From contig JBNJGB010000019.1 in NCBI GenBank assembly GCA_051747385.1, forward strand, positions 1 through 64,000: 64,000 nt of DNA, written 5' to 3'. Shown in pieces: positions 45,467 to 55,102 of this stretch; within the stretch, counting starts at the first letter, position 1, and each line of letters begins with the position of its first letter. The DNA comes from JBNJGB01 sp051747385 (GTDB lineage: Bacteria > Myxococcota_A > UBA9042 > PHBI01 > JACKFB01). Both the position numbers and the translations under genes were made by a program. Under the pieces are notes generated by a model that searched no databases, had not been told where the DNA came from, and saw only the letters and a list, made by a program, of their open reading frames with translations.

Positions 45467-45591
45467 GGGGCCATGATACACGTTCGATCGCGCCGCTCGG
45501 TGTCGTCCGGGCCCGGCGACCTCGCCCCGTCGCGTTGCGTCCCGTGCGTCCCCGAGCCTACGATGCGTCCATCCGGAACAAGGAGGACGCG

Positions 45592-48500
45592 ATGCGTCAC
45601 GGGAGGGGCATCGGTCGCGTACGGCGGATGGCGTTGTGCGGGCTGATCGCGATCGTCGGAGCGTGCGAGGACGGGAGCGACATCGAAGGCGTCTCCGACG
45701 CCGGGGACGTCGGCGTCGACGGCGTGGCGGACGCGCCGGACGGTGACGAGGGCGAGCCCGACGCGGGCCCGGACGCCGAGGACGTGGCGGACGTGGACGA
45801 CGCGAGCGGCTGGGGCCCGCCGTGCGACGGCTGCCCGGGGACGCCCTGTGACGACAACGGCGACTGCCTGAGCGGCTGGTGCGTCGACGGGCCGGAGGGA
45901 TCGGTCTGCACGAAGACGTGCCAGGAGAGCTGCCCGGAGGGGTGGAGCTGTCGTTCGGTCCAGAGCGGGTCCGACGTGGCGTTCATCTGCGTATACCTCC
46001 ACGTGCCGTTCTGCGCGCCGTGCCGGACGCAGCAGGACTGCGCCTACGCGCTGGCGCCCACCGGCGGGAATCGCTGCGTGTCGCGCCCGGACGGGGCGGG
46101 GTCCTTCTGCGCGACCCCCTGCGAGGAGGACGACGAGTGCCCCGGCGACGCCACGTGCGAGGAGATGGCGCTCGGAGGGGACAGCCAGCGCCTGTGCCAG
46201 CCGGTCGGCGAGTGCGCCTGCTCGACGTGGGCGGTGGACCTCGAGGCCTCCACGACCTGCGCCGAGTCCAACGAGCATGGAAGCTGCGAGGGCGGCCGCA
46301 CCTGCACCGAGGCCGGCCTGACCGCCTGCGACGCGGCGACCCCGGCCGAGGAGACCTGCGACGGGACGGACGAGGACTGCGACGGGGAGATCGACGAGGA
46401 CTTCTCCGACAAGGGCGGCGCCTGCGACGGTCCCGACGAGGACGCGTGCGAGGACGGCACGTGGGTCTGCGGTCCCGGCGGCGGCCTCACCTGCGACGAC
46501 GACGCCGCCTCCACCGCCGAGATCTGCAACGGCGTCGACGACGACTGCGACGGGGAGACGGACGAGGGGTTCACGTATCCGGGCGTGGACGGCGTCGGGA
46601 TCCCGGTCGGCGAGCCCTGCGGCGTCGGCCTCTGCACCGGCGGCACGGTGGTCTGCGACGGCCCCGGAGCCGCGACGTGCTCCACGCTGGGGATGGCCGT
46701 GGGCGAGACCTGCGACGACGTGGACGAGAACTGCGACGGCGTCGTGGACGACGGCTGCGACGACGACCAGGACGGATGGTGCGACGAGGACCTCGCCATG
46801 TCCGGCGCCCCGGCGATCTGCCCCGCGGGGGGCGGCGACTGCGAGGACGTGGAGGACGCCATCCACCCGGAGGCCGACGAGCGGTGCAACGGCGTCGACG
46901 ACGACTGCGACGGGGAGACGGACGAGGAGTTCGTCGACTGCCCCGCGGCCACGTGCGGCGGGGACGGGGGCGGCTTCGCGGCGGCCGCCGCGGCGGCCTG
47001 CGAGGAGGGCGTCTGCGTGACGCCGGAGCCGACCTCGTGCGGACTCTACACGTGCGACGGCGGGGGCGCGGAGGGGGAGGCCTGCGCGACCTCCTGCGAG
47101 GACGACTCCACCTGCGTCGCCTCCGCCCACTGCGACGAGACGAGCGGCGAGTGCGTCCCGGACGTGGCCGACGGCGGGGCGTGCCTGGAGGCCTCGGACT
47201 GCGAGAGCGGCCACTGTGAAAACGGCTTCTGCTGCGCCGCCGGCGACTGCTGCGCCCAGCCCGCGGACTGCCCGGGCGCCTACCGCGCGGCGCCGACCTG
47301 CGACGAGCCCTCGGCCTGCCAGGGCACCCGGGTGGACGCCGTGTGCGAGGACCACGTCTGCGCGTCCAGCCCGGCGATCGAGGACGACTCCGCGTGCGGT
47401 CCGGAGGTGCAGGCCAAGGACTGCTCGCCGAACAAGCCGGTCTACTGCACGGGCGCCGTGAACCAGACCAGCCCCATCTGCAGCGACGAGTGCGAGGCGG
47501 ACTCCGACTGCCTCGAGGGCTTCCACTGCGACGGCACCTGCCAGCCGGACGTGGGCGACGGCCAGTCCTGCGACGAACCCTCGGACTGCGCGAGCGGCCA
47601 CTGCGAAAACGGCTTCTGCTGCGCCGAGGGGGACTGCTGCTCGCAGCCGTCGGACTGCCCCGACTCCTACCGCGCCGCGCCGGTCTGCAACGACGCCTTC
47701 ACCTGCCAGGGCGAGCGCGTCGACGCGACGTGCGAGGCCAGCACGTGCGACTCGAAGACGGTGGCGGACGACAGCGCGTGCGACGGGACGGTGGAGTCCA
47801 ACCCGTGCGGCCTGTTCGGGTCCGTGTTCTGCTCCGGCGAGACGGCCCAGGTTCCCCCGTCGTGCCCCGCGACGTGCGAGGAGGACGCGGACTGTGACGA
47901 CGGGGCCCACTGCGACGGGACCTGCCAGGCCGACAAGCCCGACGGAGGCTCCTGCGACGAGGACTCCGACTGCCTGAGCGGCCACTGCGACGCCGGCGTG
48001 TGCTGCGCCGGGGGCGACTGCTGCGGGACCGCCTCGGACTGCCCGGCCTCCTACGCCACGGCGCCCACCTGCGACTTCCCCACCACCTGCCAGGGCACGG
48101 CCGACGTGGCCGCCTGCAAGGACCACGTCTGCATCACGCTCGAGGGCGTGGGGAACGACAGCGCGTGCGACGCCTCCGTGACCGCCAAGGACTGCGGGCC
48201 GTACCCGTCCGTGGCCTGCACCGGCGGCTTCGACCAGGTGGAGCCCGGGTGCCCCTCGAGCTGTACGACCGACGCCGGCTGCGACCCGGACGCCCACTGC
48301 GTCGGCGGCACCTGCGTCCCCGACCTGGCGAACGGAGAGGCCTGCGAGGGCGACGCCCAGTGCCGGAGCGATCACTGCGAAAACGGCTTCTGCTGCGCGT
48401 CCGGCGACTGCTGCGCCGAGGCGTCCGACTGCGACCCCGCCGAGTACGGGGAGCCGTCGACCTGCCTGGACGCCTCCAAGTGCCAGGGGCAGCGCCGCGA

Positions 48501-50268
48501 CCCGGCCTGCGTGTCGAACCGCTGCCAGCAGGGGGAGGCCGCCGGCGACGACTCCGGGTGCGCCGGCCAGGAGGCCGACACGTGCGGTTCGTATCCGTCC
48601 GTGTTCTGCGGCGGCGGCGAGGACCAGTCCGCGCCCGCGTGCCCGTCGTCCTGCGAGGGCGACGCCGACTGCGACAACGGCAGCCACTGCGACGACGGGG
48701 CCTGCGTGCCCGACCTGGGCACCGGCGAGCCCTGCGGCGCCTCGGCCGAGTGCGCCGCCGGCCTCACGTGCGTCGACGGGGTCTGCTGCGGCTCGACCTG
48801 CGCGGGGGACTGCCGGCGCTGCGATCTCCCCGGCTCCGAAGGCACCTGCGCGTTCGTGGAGGAGGGGCTGGACCCGGACGACGACTGCGGCGCCGTCTCG
48901 TGCGACGGCTGGTACCACGGCTTCGAGGGCGGGACCTGCTACGAGCGCGCCGACGTGAGCGCAGGCGCCGCGACCTGCGACGGCGCGGGCGCCTGCCTGG
49001 GCGCGTCCGCCCTGTGTCCGACCCGGGGCCAGGGCGACGCGGCGGTCACCTGCGATCCCCAGTGCCAGTCGCCCGCGGAGGGGACCTGCACCGGGACGAC
49101 GGCGGGGTCGTGCACGAACCTCACCGGCGGGACCATCACGTGCGGCACCGGCGTCTGCGAGCGGACGGTCCAGGCCTGCGTGGGCGGCGCCCCGAACGTG
49201 TGCGAGCCGGGGACCGGCGGCCCCGAGCGCTGCAACGGCTTCGACGACGACTGCGACGGGCTGACGGACGCCGCCGATCCCGATCTGCTCGTCGACGATC
49301 CGAAGGCGTGCGAGAACCAGCAGGGCGTGTGCGACGGCTGCACCAAGCCCGCCTCCCTCTGCGACGACGGGGCGTGGCAGCCCTGCACCCCGGGGACCTA
49401 CGCGTCCTGCTCCGAGTTCTTCGAGGCCGGCTCCGAGTCGTCGTGCGACGGCCGCGACAACGACTGCGACGGCGCGGTCGACGACGACTTCGAGTCCGAC
49501 GTGGACAACTGCGGCTCTTGCGGCCACCAGTGCACCAACGCCCACGGCGGCACCCTGTGCGCGGAGGGGGCGTGCGTCCCGACGTGCGACGACGGCTGGA
49601 AGAGCTGCGACGCGGACCCGGACGACGGCTGCGAGACCAGCGTGCGCACCCTGGACGACTGCGGCGACTGCGGGGTCCAGTGCAGCCTCCAGCACGCCAC
49701 GGAGACCTGCGCCACCGGCACGTGCCTCGTGGACACCTGCTCCAACGGCTGGTGTGACGAGGACGGCGACGACGCCACCGGCTGCGAGCACGACCTGGAC
49801 ACCAACCCGTCGTGCGGGTCGTCGTTCGCCGACATCGGCACCGTGCGCGGCGACACCGGCAGCGACGTGGTGAGCCACACGGCCTACGGCGAGAAGTGGC
49901 TCAAGTTGGTGGTCAGCGAGGGGAACAGCGACGCCCTGTCCCTGCACCACTTCTCCGCCACCCTCGCCCTGGACGTGCCGTCGGGCGCCGACTACGACCT
50001 GGACGCCTGGTGCGACGACTGCACCGTCGGCGCGACGGTGACCTCGTCGACCAGCGGGTCGGTGAACGAGGTCGTGAAGGTGGCCTGGCGCGAGAAGTGC
50101 CTCGAGGATCCCATCTTCGGCTTCTGCACCGGAGCGCCGTCGGGCAGCGACTCGGGCCGGACCATCTGGATCCGGATCCGGCACGCCGTGGCGAACACGT
50201 GCTCGACGTGGAGCCTGACCGCCGAGGGCGACACGGGGGCCCCGAGCAACACCTGCTCCGAGAAGTAG
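45592..50268 (+). CDS. Giant cysteine-rich lipoprotein with MopE-like metal-binding motifs
   Basis: 1,558 aa. The ATG at 45592 has a textbook AAGGAGG 5 bp upstream and begins a signal peptide with lipobox (IAIVGAC, Cys near residue 24), then an acidic Asp/Gly linker. The body has at least five MopE-type motifs of the form ETCDGTDEDCDGEIDEDF. It also has four repeats of about 130 residues built round SGHCENGFCCAxGDCC, and late Cys pairs (NCGSCGHQC, DCGDCGVQC). The last 160 residues form a Cys-poor domain that may be a beta sandwich. Such proteins are common on deltaproteobacterial cell surfaces; the CDG..DCDG motif is thought to bind metal (MopE itself binds copper). Function is unknown. Cys-rich repeats imply many disulfides and an extracytoplasmic location. 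Confidence 0.85.
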   Translation: MRHGRGIGRVRRMALCGLIAIVGACEDGSDIEGVSDAGDVGVDGVADAPDGDEGEPDAGPDAEDVADVDDASGWGPPCDGCPGTPCDDNGDCLSGWCVDGPEGSVCTKTCQESCPEGWSCRSVQSGSDVAFICVYLHVPFCAPCRTQQDCAYALAPTGGNRCVSRPDGAGSFCATPCEEDDECPGDATCEEMALGGDSQRLCQPVGECACSTWAVDLEASTTCAESNEHGSCEGGRTCTEAGLTACDAATPAEETCDGTDEDCDGEIDEDFSDKGGACDGPDEDACEDGTWVCGPGGGLTCDDDAASTAEICNGVDDDCDGETDEGFTYPGVDGVGIPVGEPCGVGLCTGGTVVCDGPGAATCSTLGMAVGETCDDVDENCDGVVDDGCDDDQDGWCDEDLAMSGAPAICPAGGGDCEDVEDAIHPEADERCNGVDDDCDGETDEEFVDCPAATCGGDGGGFAAAAAAACEEGVCVTPEPTSCGLYTCDGGGAEGEACATSCEDDSTCVASAHCDETSGECVPDVADGGACLEASDCESGHCENGFCCAAGDCCAQPADCPGAYRAAPTCDEPSACQGTRVDAVCEDHVCASSPAIEDDSACGPEVQAKDCSPNKPVYCTGAVNQTSPICSDECEADSDCLEGFHCDGTCQPDVGDGQSCDEPSDCASGHCENGFCCAEGDCCSQPSDCPDSYRAAPVCNDAFTCQGERVDATCEASTCDSKTVADDSACDGTVESNPCGLFGSVFCSGETAQVPPSCPATCEEDADCDDGAHCDGTCQADKPDGGSCDEDSDCLSGHCDAGVCCAGGDCCGTASDCPASYATAPTCDFPTTCQGTADVAACKDHVCITLEGVGNDSACDASVTAKDCGPYPSVACTGGFDQVEPGCPSSCTTDAGCDPDAHCVGGTCVPDLANGEACEGDAQCRSDHCENGFCCASGDCCAEASDCDPAEYGEPSTCLDASKCQGQRRDPACVSNRCQQGEAAGDDSGCAGQEADTCGSYPSVFCGGGEDQSAPACPSSCEGDADCDNGSHCDDGACVPDLGTGEPCGASAECAAGLTCVDGVCCGSTCAGDCRRCDLPGSEGTCAFVEEGLDPDDDCGAVSCDGWYHGFEGGTCYERADVSAGAATCDGAGACLGASALCPTRGQGDAAVTCDPQCQSPAEGTCTGTTAGSCTNLTGGTITCGTGVCERTVQACVGGAPNVCEPGTGGPERCNGFDDDCDGLTDAADPDLLVDDPKACENQQGVCDGCTKPASLCDDGAWQPCTPGTYASCSEFFEAGSESSCDGRDNDCDGAVDDDFESDVDNCGSCGHQCTNAHGGTLCAEGACVPTCDDGWKSCDADPDDGCETSVRTLDDCGDCGVQCSLQHATETCATGTCLVDTCSNGWCDEDGDDATGCEHDLDTNPSCGSSFADIGTVRGDTGSDVVSHTAYGEKWLKLVVSEGNSDALSLHHFSATLALDVPSGADYDLDAWCDDCTVGATVTSSTSGSVNEVVKVAWREKCLEDPIFGFCTGAPSGSDSGRTIWIRIRHAVANTCSTWSLTAEGDTGAPSNTCSEK

Positions 50269-50274
50269 GCCCGG

Positions 50275-51606
50275 GTGGTCGACGACGGCTCGGACTCCCT
50301 GCCGCTCCGCCTCCTCCGCCGCGTCGTGGACGTCCGCGCGGGGGAGGTCGGGGCGATGCTCCTGGCCTTCGCGTGGTTCTTCTGCCTGCTGGCGGGCTAC
50401 TACGTCCTCCGGCCCGTGCGCGACGCCATGGGCATCGAGGGCGGAGTCGACAAGCTCCAGTGGCTCTTCACCGCCACCTTCGGGGCCATGCTCGTCGCCG
50501 TCCCCCTGTACTCCTTCCTGGTCGCGCGCTGGCCGCGGAGGCGCTTCGTCCCGTGGGTCTACCACTTCTTCGCGCTGAACCTCGCCGGCTTCTGGGTCCT
50601 CCGGCACCTCGGCGTGGCGCCCGTCGCGGTCGCGCGCGTGTTCTTCGTGTGGATCAGCGTCTTCAACCTGTTCGTGGTGTCCGTGTTCTGGAGCCTCCAG
50701 GCCGATCTCTTCCGCAGCGACCAGGGCAAGCGCCTCTTCGGGTTCGTGGCGGCCGGCGGGACGGCCGGGGCGCTCGCGGGGCCCTCCGTGACCGCGCTGC
50801 TGGCCGAGCGGATCGGCGTCACGACCCTGCTCCTGGTCTCGCTGGGCCTGCTCGAGGTGGCGGTCCTCTGCGCCCATCGCCTGACCCGGAGGGCGCCCGC
50901 GGGCCCCGGCGAGCACGGCCGGGGCGACGCCGGAGGCGAGGCGATCATCGGCGGCGGCGTCCTCGCGGGCCTCGTGCGGGTCGTCCGCTCCCCATACCTC
51001 CTGGGCGTGAGCGGCTGGATCCTGGGCCTCACCCTGACGGCCACGTTCCTGTACTTCCAGCAGGCGCGGATCGTGGAGGCGGCGTTCGACGATGCAGCGT
51101 CGCGCACCTCCTTCTTCGCGAAGGTCGACCTGCTCGTGAACGTGCTGACCCTGGGCGTCCAGGCGGGCCTCACCGGGCGCCTCATGACGCGCTTCGGGGC
51201 CGGTCCCCTGCTCGCCCTGCTCCCCGTCGCCACGGGCCTCGGCTTCGTGGCCCTGGGGATCTGGCCGACCCTCGCGATCCTCGTCGCCTTCCAGGCGCTG
51301 CGCCGCGCCGCCAACTACGCCCTCGCGCGGCCCGCGCGGGAGCTACTCTTCACGGTCGTGCCGCGGGAGGACAAGTACAAGGCCAAGATCTTCGTGGACA
51401 CCGTGGTGTATCGCGGTGGCGACGCACTCAGCGGGTGGATCTACGCCGGTCTGGGAGCGCTGGGCCTGAGCCTGGCCGGGGCGGCCTTCGCGGCCGCGCC
51501 CGTGGCGGCGGTCTGGGCGGTGGGCGGCGCGGCCCTGGGGCGGGCGCAGGCGAGGCGCGCGGAGCACGAGGTCCCCTCCGTGGACCGGCCGGGATCGCAG
51601 CGCTAA
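50275..51606 (+). CDS. NTP/NDP exchange transporter-like MFS protein
   Basis: 443-aa membrane protein, about 12 helices. The segment GYYVLRPVRDAMGIEGGVDKLQWLFTATF and the later VVPREDKYKAKIFVDTVVYRGGD are features of the ATP/ADP-translocase-like family of the major facilitator fold. In obligate intracellular bacteria relatives exchange ATP for ADP; in free-living bacteria their substrate is unknown. The GTG start at 50275 lies 6 bp after the lipoprotein stop, so the two may be cotranscribed. Confidence 0.82.
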   Translation: MVDDGSDSLPLRLLRRVVDVRAGEVGAMLLAFAWFFCLLAGYYVLRPVRDAMGIEGGVDKLQWLFTATFGAMLVAVPLYSFLVARWPRRRFVPWVYHFFALNLAGFWVLRHLGVAPVAVARVFFVWISVFNLFVVSVFWSLQADLFRSDQGKRLFGFVAAGGTAGALAGPSVTALLAERIGVTTLLLVSLGLLEVAVLCAHRLTRRAPAGPGEHGRGDAGGEAIIGGGVLAGLVRVVRSPYLLGVSGWILGLTLTATFLYFQQARIVEAAFDDAASRTSFFAKVDLLVNVLTLGVQAGLTGRLMTRFGAGPLLALLPVATGLGFVALGIWPTLAILVAFQALRRAANYALARPARELLFTVVPREDKYKAKIFVDTVVYRGGDALSGWIYAGLGALGLSLAGAAFAAAPVAAVWAVGGAALGRAQARRAEHEVPSVDRPGSQR

Positions 51607-51615
51607 CCTCGAGGC

Positions 51616-52554
51616 ATGGACACGCACGACGGATGGACGCGTCGCCAGGTCCTGGGCGCGCTCGCGGCCACCGGTGCGCTCGCGGCCTGGCCCTCGCTCG
51701 CGCTGGGGGCCTCCCGCGACGTGAAGCGCACCATCGGCAAGCGGGCGATCCCGCGGACCGGCGAGGAGATCCCGATGATCGGCCTCGGCACCTGGAGGAC
51801 CTTCGACGTCGGGGACTCCAGGGAGGAGCGCGCCCCCCTGGTGGAGGTCCTGCGCCGCTTCTTCGCCCGGGGCGGGCGCCTCGTCGACTCGTCGCCCATG
51901 TACGGCGAGGCGGAGGAGGTGGTGGGCGACCTGCTCGAGCGCATCGGACGCCGGGACGAGGCCTTCGTCGCCACCAAGGTGTGGACCCGGGGCGAGCAGG
52001 CCGGCATCCGCCAGATGCGCGAGTCCATGCGCAAGCTCCACGCCCCGCAGATCGACCTCATGCAGGTCCACAACCTGGTGGACTGGCGCACGCAGCTCGA
52101 CACCCTGCGAGACTGGAAGAAGCGGGGTCGCGTCCGCTACGTGGGCGTGACCCACTGGCGGGAGAGCGCCTTCGACGAGCTGGAGCGCATCATCGAAAAC
52201 GAGCACCTGGACTTCGTGCAGCTCCCCTACTCGGTCGCCAGCCGGAAGGCCGAGGAGCGGCTGCTTCCGGCGGCGCGGGAGCACCGGACGGCGGTGCTCG
52301 TGCTCAGCCCGTTCGAGAGGGGCGAGCTCTTCCGCCGGGTCCGCGGGCGCGAGGTGCCGGAGTGGGCGTCCGAGTTCGGGGCGGAGTCGTGGGCGCAGAT
52401 CTTCCTCAAGTGGATCCTCGGGCACCCTGCCGTCACCTGCCCGCTGCCGGCGACCTCCGACCCCGAGCACCTGGTGGACAACATGGGCGCCGGCGTCGGC
52501 CCGATGCCCGACCAGGCGATGCGGGATCGCATCGTCCGCGAGCTGGACCTCTGA
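51616..52554 (+). CDS. Tat-exported aldo/keto reductase
   Basis: 312 aa. A twin-arginine signal (TRRQVLGALAATGALAAWPSLALGA) precedes an aldo/keto reductase barrel. The catalytic tetrad can be read as Asp and Tyr in VDSSPMYGE, Lys in VATKVW and His in LMQVHNL. Export of an NADPH-dependent barrel is unusual because the cytoplasmic cofactor would have to be carried in the folded protein, which Tat allows. It starts 10 bp after the transporter gene. Confidence 0.87.
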   Translation: MDTHDGWTRRQVLGALAATGALAAWPSLALGASRDVKRTIGKRAIPRTGEEIPMIGLGTWRTFDVGDSREERAPLVEVLRRFFARGGRLVDSSPMYGEAEEVVGDLLERIGRRDEAFVATKVWTRGEQAGIRQMRESMRKLHAPQIDLMQVHNLVDWRTQLDTLRDWKKRGRVRYVGVTHWRESAFDELERIIENEHLDFVQLPYSVASRKAEERLLPAAREHRTAVLVLSPFERGELFRRVRGREVPEWASEFGAESWAQIFLKWILGHPAVTCPLPATSDPEHLVDNMGAGVGPMPDQAMRDRIVRELDL

Positions 52555-52652
52555 CGCCTCCGGCGGCCCGGAAAGCCCTTGCTCCACGGGCGTCCGCTCG
52601 TTAACAGGGCCACCATCGAACCCGAGACAACCCCACGACAAGGAGTCGCATC

Positions 52653-53048
52653 GTGATCGTCAGGCGCCTGCAGGAAGCGGAGAAGACGGCCCGGAAGGTC
52701 GAGTCCGAGGGCTGGAACAGCGTCCGCCTCCTCCTGAAGGAGGACGGGATGGGCTTCTCGTTCCACATCACGACCATCTACGAGGGCGCCGAGCTGCCCC
52801 TGCACTACAAGAACCACCTCGAGTCCGTGTACTGCATGTCGGGGGAGGGCTCGGTCGAGACCGTGTCCGACGGGAAGGTCCACGAGATCACGCCGGGCAC
52901 CATCTACATCCTCGATCAGCACGACGAGCACGTCCTCCGCGCGAAGAGCGAGATGAAGATGGCGTGCGTCTTCAACCCGCCGCTCATCGGGGACGAGGTG
53001 CACGACGAGACGGGCGCCTACGCGCTGACGGGCAACAAGGTCACCTGA
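52653..53048 (+). CDS. ectC: L-ectoine synthase
   Basis: 131-aa cupin that closes N-gamma-acetyl-diaminobutyrate to ectoine. The whole sequence follows EctC: MIVRRLQEAEKTARKVESEG, KEDGMGFSFHITTIYEGAEL, YKNHLESVYCMSGEGSVET, GTIYILDQHDEHVLRA and VFNPPLIGDEVHDETGAY. The expected iron ligands (Glu in HLESVYC, Tyr in TIYILD, His in DEHVL) are present. GTG start with AAGGAG 7 bp upstream. There is no ectA, ectB or ectD nearby. Confidence 0.94.
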   Translation: MIVRRLQEAEKTARKVESEGWNSVRLLLKEDGMGFSFHITTIYEGAELPLHYKNHLESVYCMSGEGSVETVSDGKVHEITPGTIYILDQHDEHVLRAKSEMKMACVFNPPLIGDEVHDETGAYALTGNKVT

Positions 53049-53099
53049 GCCTTCTGATCCGCCCCCGCGGGGAGGCGGACGCGGTATGATGCCGGCGCC

Positions 53100-53960
53100 A
53101 TGGACGCGGCGTCGCGCCGACACCGGCTGCCTCCCGCCTCCCGGGTCCGCTCGGGCGGACAGGTCCTGTCCGTCCGTCGGCTCGGGAAGGGGCCGCGCCT
53201 CGTGCTGCTGCACGGCGGGCCCGGCCTCGACCACCACGTCCTGCTGCCCCTGGCGGAGCGCCTCGCGGCCGACTTCGAGGTCTGGCTGCCGGATCTCCCG
53301 GGTCACGGTGCCTCCCACGAGGAGGGCGTCCGCATGCCGGGCCTCTGGCAGCTCGAGGCCCGCCTGAGGCGCTGGTTGACGCACCTGGACGGGGGCGTGG
53401 ACGCGCTCCTCGGCCACTCCCTGGGCGCCTGGCTCCTGCGCGACATGCTCCGGCGGGGTCGCGTGTCGCCCGGGGCGGCGGTGCTGCTGTCTCCCCCCGC
53501 CGGGCGCGCGCCGGGCGGCGCGACTCCCGGGACGACCGCGGCCCGGGAGCACCTGCCGCGGATCGACCCCGAGCGCCCCGACGACGTGGACGCGGGACGA
53601 GCTCGCCTCGTGGAGCACGTGCGCGCCGAGCTGGGCCGGGAGCCCTCCGCCGCCTTCACGCGGGCCGTTCGGCGCGGCCTCGTGCGGGAGCCCCTGCGCT
53701 ACCGGGCGCTGCTCAGGCAGTACCGGAAGGCCCTGGCGCGACCGACGCCCCGGTGTCGCCCGCCGTGCCCGGTGCTGGTGCTGGTCGGCGACCGGGATCG
53801 CGTGACGCCGCCCCACGAGGCGGCCACCGTCGCCGCAGCGAGCGAGGGCGCGCGGCTCGTGAGCGTCGCGGACGTGGGACACTATCCCTGGGCCCTGGAC
53901 TCCGGGGTCGTGGCAGAGCCGATCAGGCGCTTCCTGGAGGAGAGCCTGCCGCCCCGGTGA
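53100..53960 (+). CDS. Alpha/beta hydrolase
   Basis: 286 aa. Oxyanion-hole motif LLHGGPGLDHH, nucleophile elbow LLGHSLGAW (Ser), acid in VGDRDRVTPP (Asp) and His in VADVGHYPW complete a catalytic triad. The HGGPG form is common in proline iminopeptidases and haloperoxidase-like esterases. The substrate cannot be assigned. Its 3' end overlaps the convergent methyltransferase gene by 38 bp. Confidence 0.87.
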   Translation: MDAASRRHRLPPASRVRSGGQVLSVRRLGKGPRLVLLHGGPGLDHHVLLPLAERLAADFEVWLPDLPGHGASHEEGVRMPGLWQLEARLRRWLTHLDGGVDALLGHSLGAWLLRDMLRRGRVSPGAAVLLSPPAGRAPGGATPGTTAAREHLPRIDPERPDDVDAGRARLVEHVRAELGREPSAAFTRAVRRGLVREPLRYRALLRQYRKALARPTPRCRPPCPVLVLVGDRDRVTPPHEAATVAAASEGARLVSVADVGHYPWALDSGVVAEPIRRFLEESLPPR

Positions 53961-54753
53961 ACCGCAGGGCGAAGAAGACCCAGGGCACCCGGACGCGCTC
54001 CCGGGGGTCGGCGCCGCGGCGCGCCTCGTCGAGGACCTTCAGGCGCTCGGAGCCGGACAGCCCCGGCGTCAGGGGATCGATCATCGCCGGGATGGTCATC
54101 AGCTCCATCAGCTCGGCCTGCTCGCCCTCCCAGGTGAAGCGCTCGATCGCCGCCGGCTCGAATCCGTGGGCCGCGGCGACGCGCTCCAGGGACTCGGGAT
54201 CCACGTCGCGGTTGGAGGGCGCGTAGGGTTGCCCCGTCCACTCCCGCACGACCCGGGCGAGCGCCACCTGGAAGGGGTGGACCGGGGCCGCCTCGCCCGT
54301 CACCCGCTCGGCGGGGACGTTGAAGACCAGCCGCGCCCCCGGAGACAGCACCCGGGACAGGGCGCCGAGGACCGGGGCCGGGCCCGGGAACTGCCAGAAC
54401 GCCGCGTTGCAGACGCAGCGATCGAAGGGACCGGCCACGGACTCGTGGACGCGTCCCGCGGCCGCCACGACGAAGCGCGCCCGGGGATCGAGGATGTTGT
54501 GGCGCGCCACGTCGACCATCTCGGCGGAGCCGTCGACGCCCACGATCTCGGCGTCGGCCGGGATCGCGGAGAGGCACGCCATCGTCGTGGCGCCGGTGCC
54601 GCACCCCAGGTCCAGGACGCGCCGGGCGTCCTCCAGGCGGGCCAGTCCGACGAGGTGCGCGTTCAGGGCGTCGTAGATCCCGTGCTCGTGGACGAAGCGG
54701 TCGTAGATCTCGGCGTTTTCCCAGCCGCGCCAGAGGGGGGATCGTTCGGGCAT
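53923..54753 (-). CDS. Class I SAM-dependent methyltransferase
   Basis: 276 aa. RVLDLGCGTGATTMACLSAI is motif I, EIVGVDGSAEMVDVAR motif II, and FDRCVCNAAFWQFPGP motif IV/V. The form resembles small-molecule or quinone-type methyltransferases; the substrate is unknown. ATG at 54753. The gene tail-overlaps the alpha/beta hydrolase by 38 bp, and its upstream side is the repeat-bearing gap 54754-55102. Confidence 0.83.
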   Translation of the reverse strand: MPERSPLWRGWENAEIYDRFVHEHGIYDALNAHLVGLARLEDARRVLDLGCGTGATTMACLSAIPADAEIVGVDGSAEMVDVARHNILDPRARFVVAAAGRVHESVAGPFDRCVCNAAFWQFPGPAPVLGALSRVLSPGARLVFNVPAERVTGEAAPVHPFQVALARVVREWTGQPYAPSNRDVDPESLERVAAAHGFEPAAIERFTWEGEQAELMELMTIPAMIDPLTPGLSGSERLKVLDEARRGADPRERVRVPWVFFALRFTGAAGSPPGSA

Positions 54754-55102
54754 GCGCGGGATGGTACACGACGGACCGGCAAGACGTGGACGTGGGACTC
54801 GCTGCGCTGCCAGGGCCGGTGGATCGGGACGTGACCGCCGAGGATGGCTCACTGATCGCCGCAAGACCAAGGGCTCGCGCAAAGACGCGAAGGCGCAAAG
54901 GGGAACGGCATGTTTCGGCCCCGTGTGCTCGCTGTTGACCTTCCGGTGACCCGACAGTCTCAGCCGAACCTGTGTGGAAGCGGTTCGCCTGCCTTTGCGT
55001 CTTGGCGGCTTGGCGCGCGATTCTCTCGCGAGACCGCGGCTTGCACCGGGCGGGGCGGTCCACCACGATCCGGGTTCGACCCACGCCTCCGGGAGGTCGC
55101 CC
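54754..55102. other. Divergent intergenic gap holding a dispersed element
   Basis: No gene is supported. Besides the element at 54871-55022 there is a short GTGGAC-like run near 54784. The promoters of both divergent neighbours must lie here or within the element. Confidence 0.65.
54871..55022 (-). repeat. Dispersed MITE-like element, copy B
   Basis: About 152 bp, the inverted counterpart of 33236-33394. Arms are CTCGCGCAAAGACGCGAAGG (left) and CTTTGCGTCTTGGCGGCTTG then GCGCGC (right); the interior with GACAGTCTCAGCCGAACC also matches. It has no coding capacity. Confidence 0.85.

Noticed and set aside
45463..50916. An 1,817-aa open frame antisense to the Cys-rich lipoprotein
   Set aside because: High GC at third positions gives stop-free antisense frames. 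It lacks domain patterns, whereas the sense strand has a signal peptide, a strong ribosome binding site and ordered motifs.
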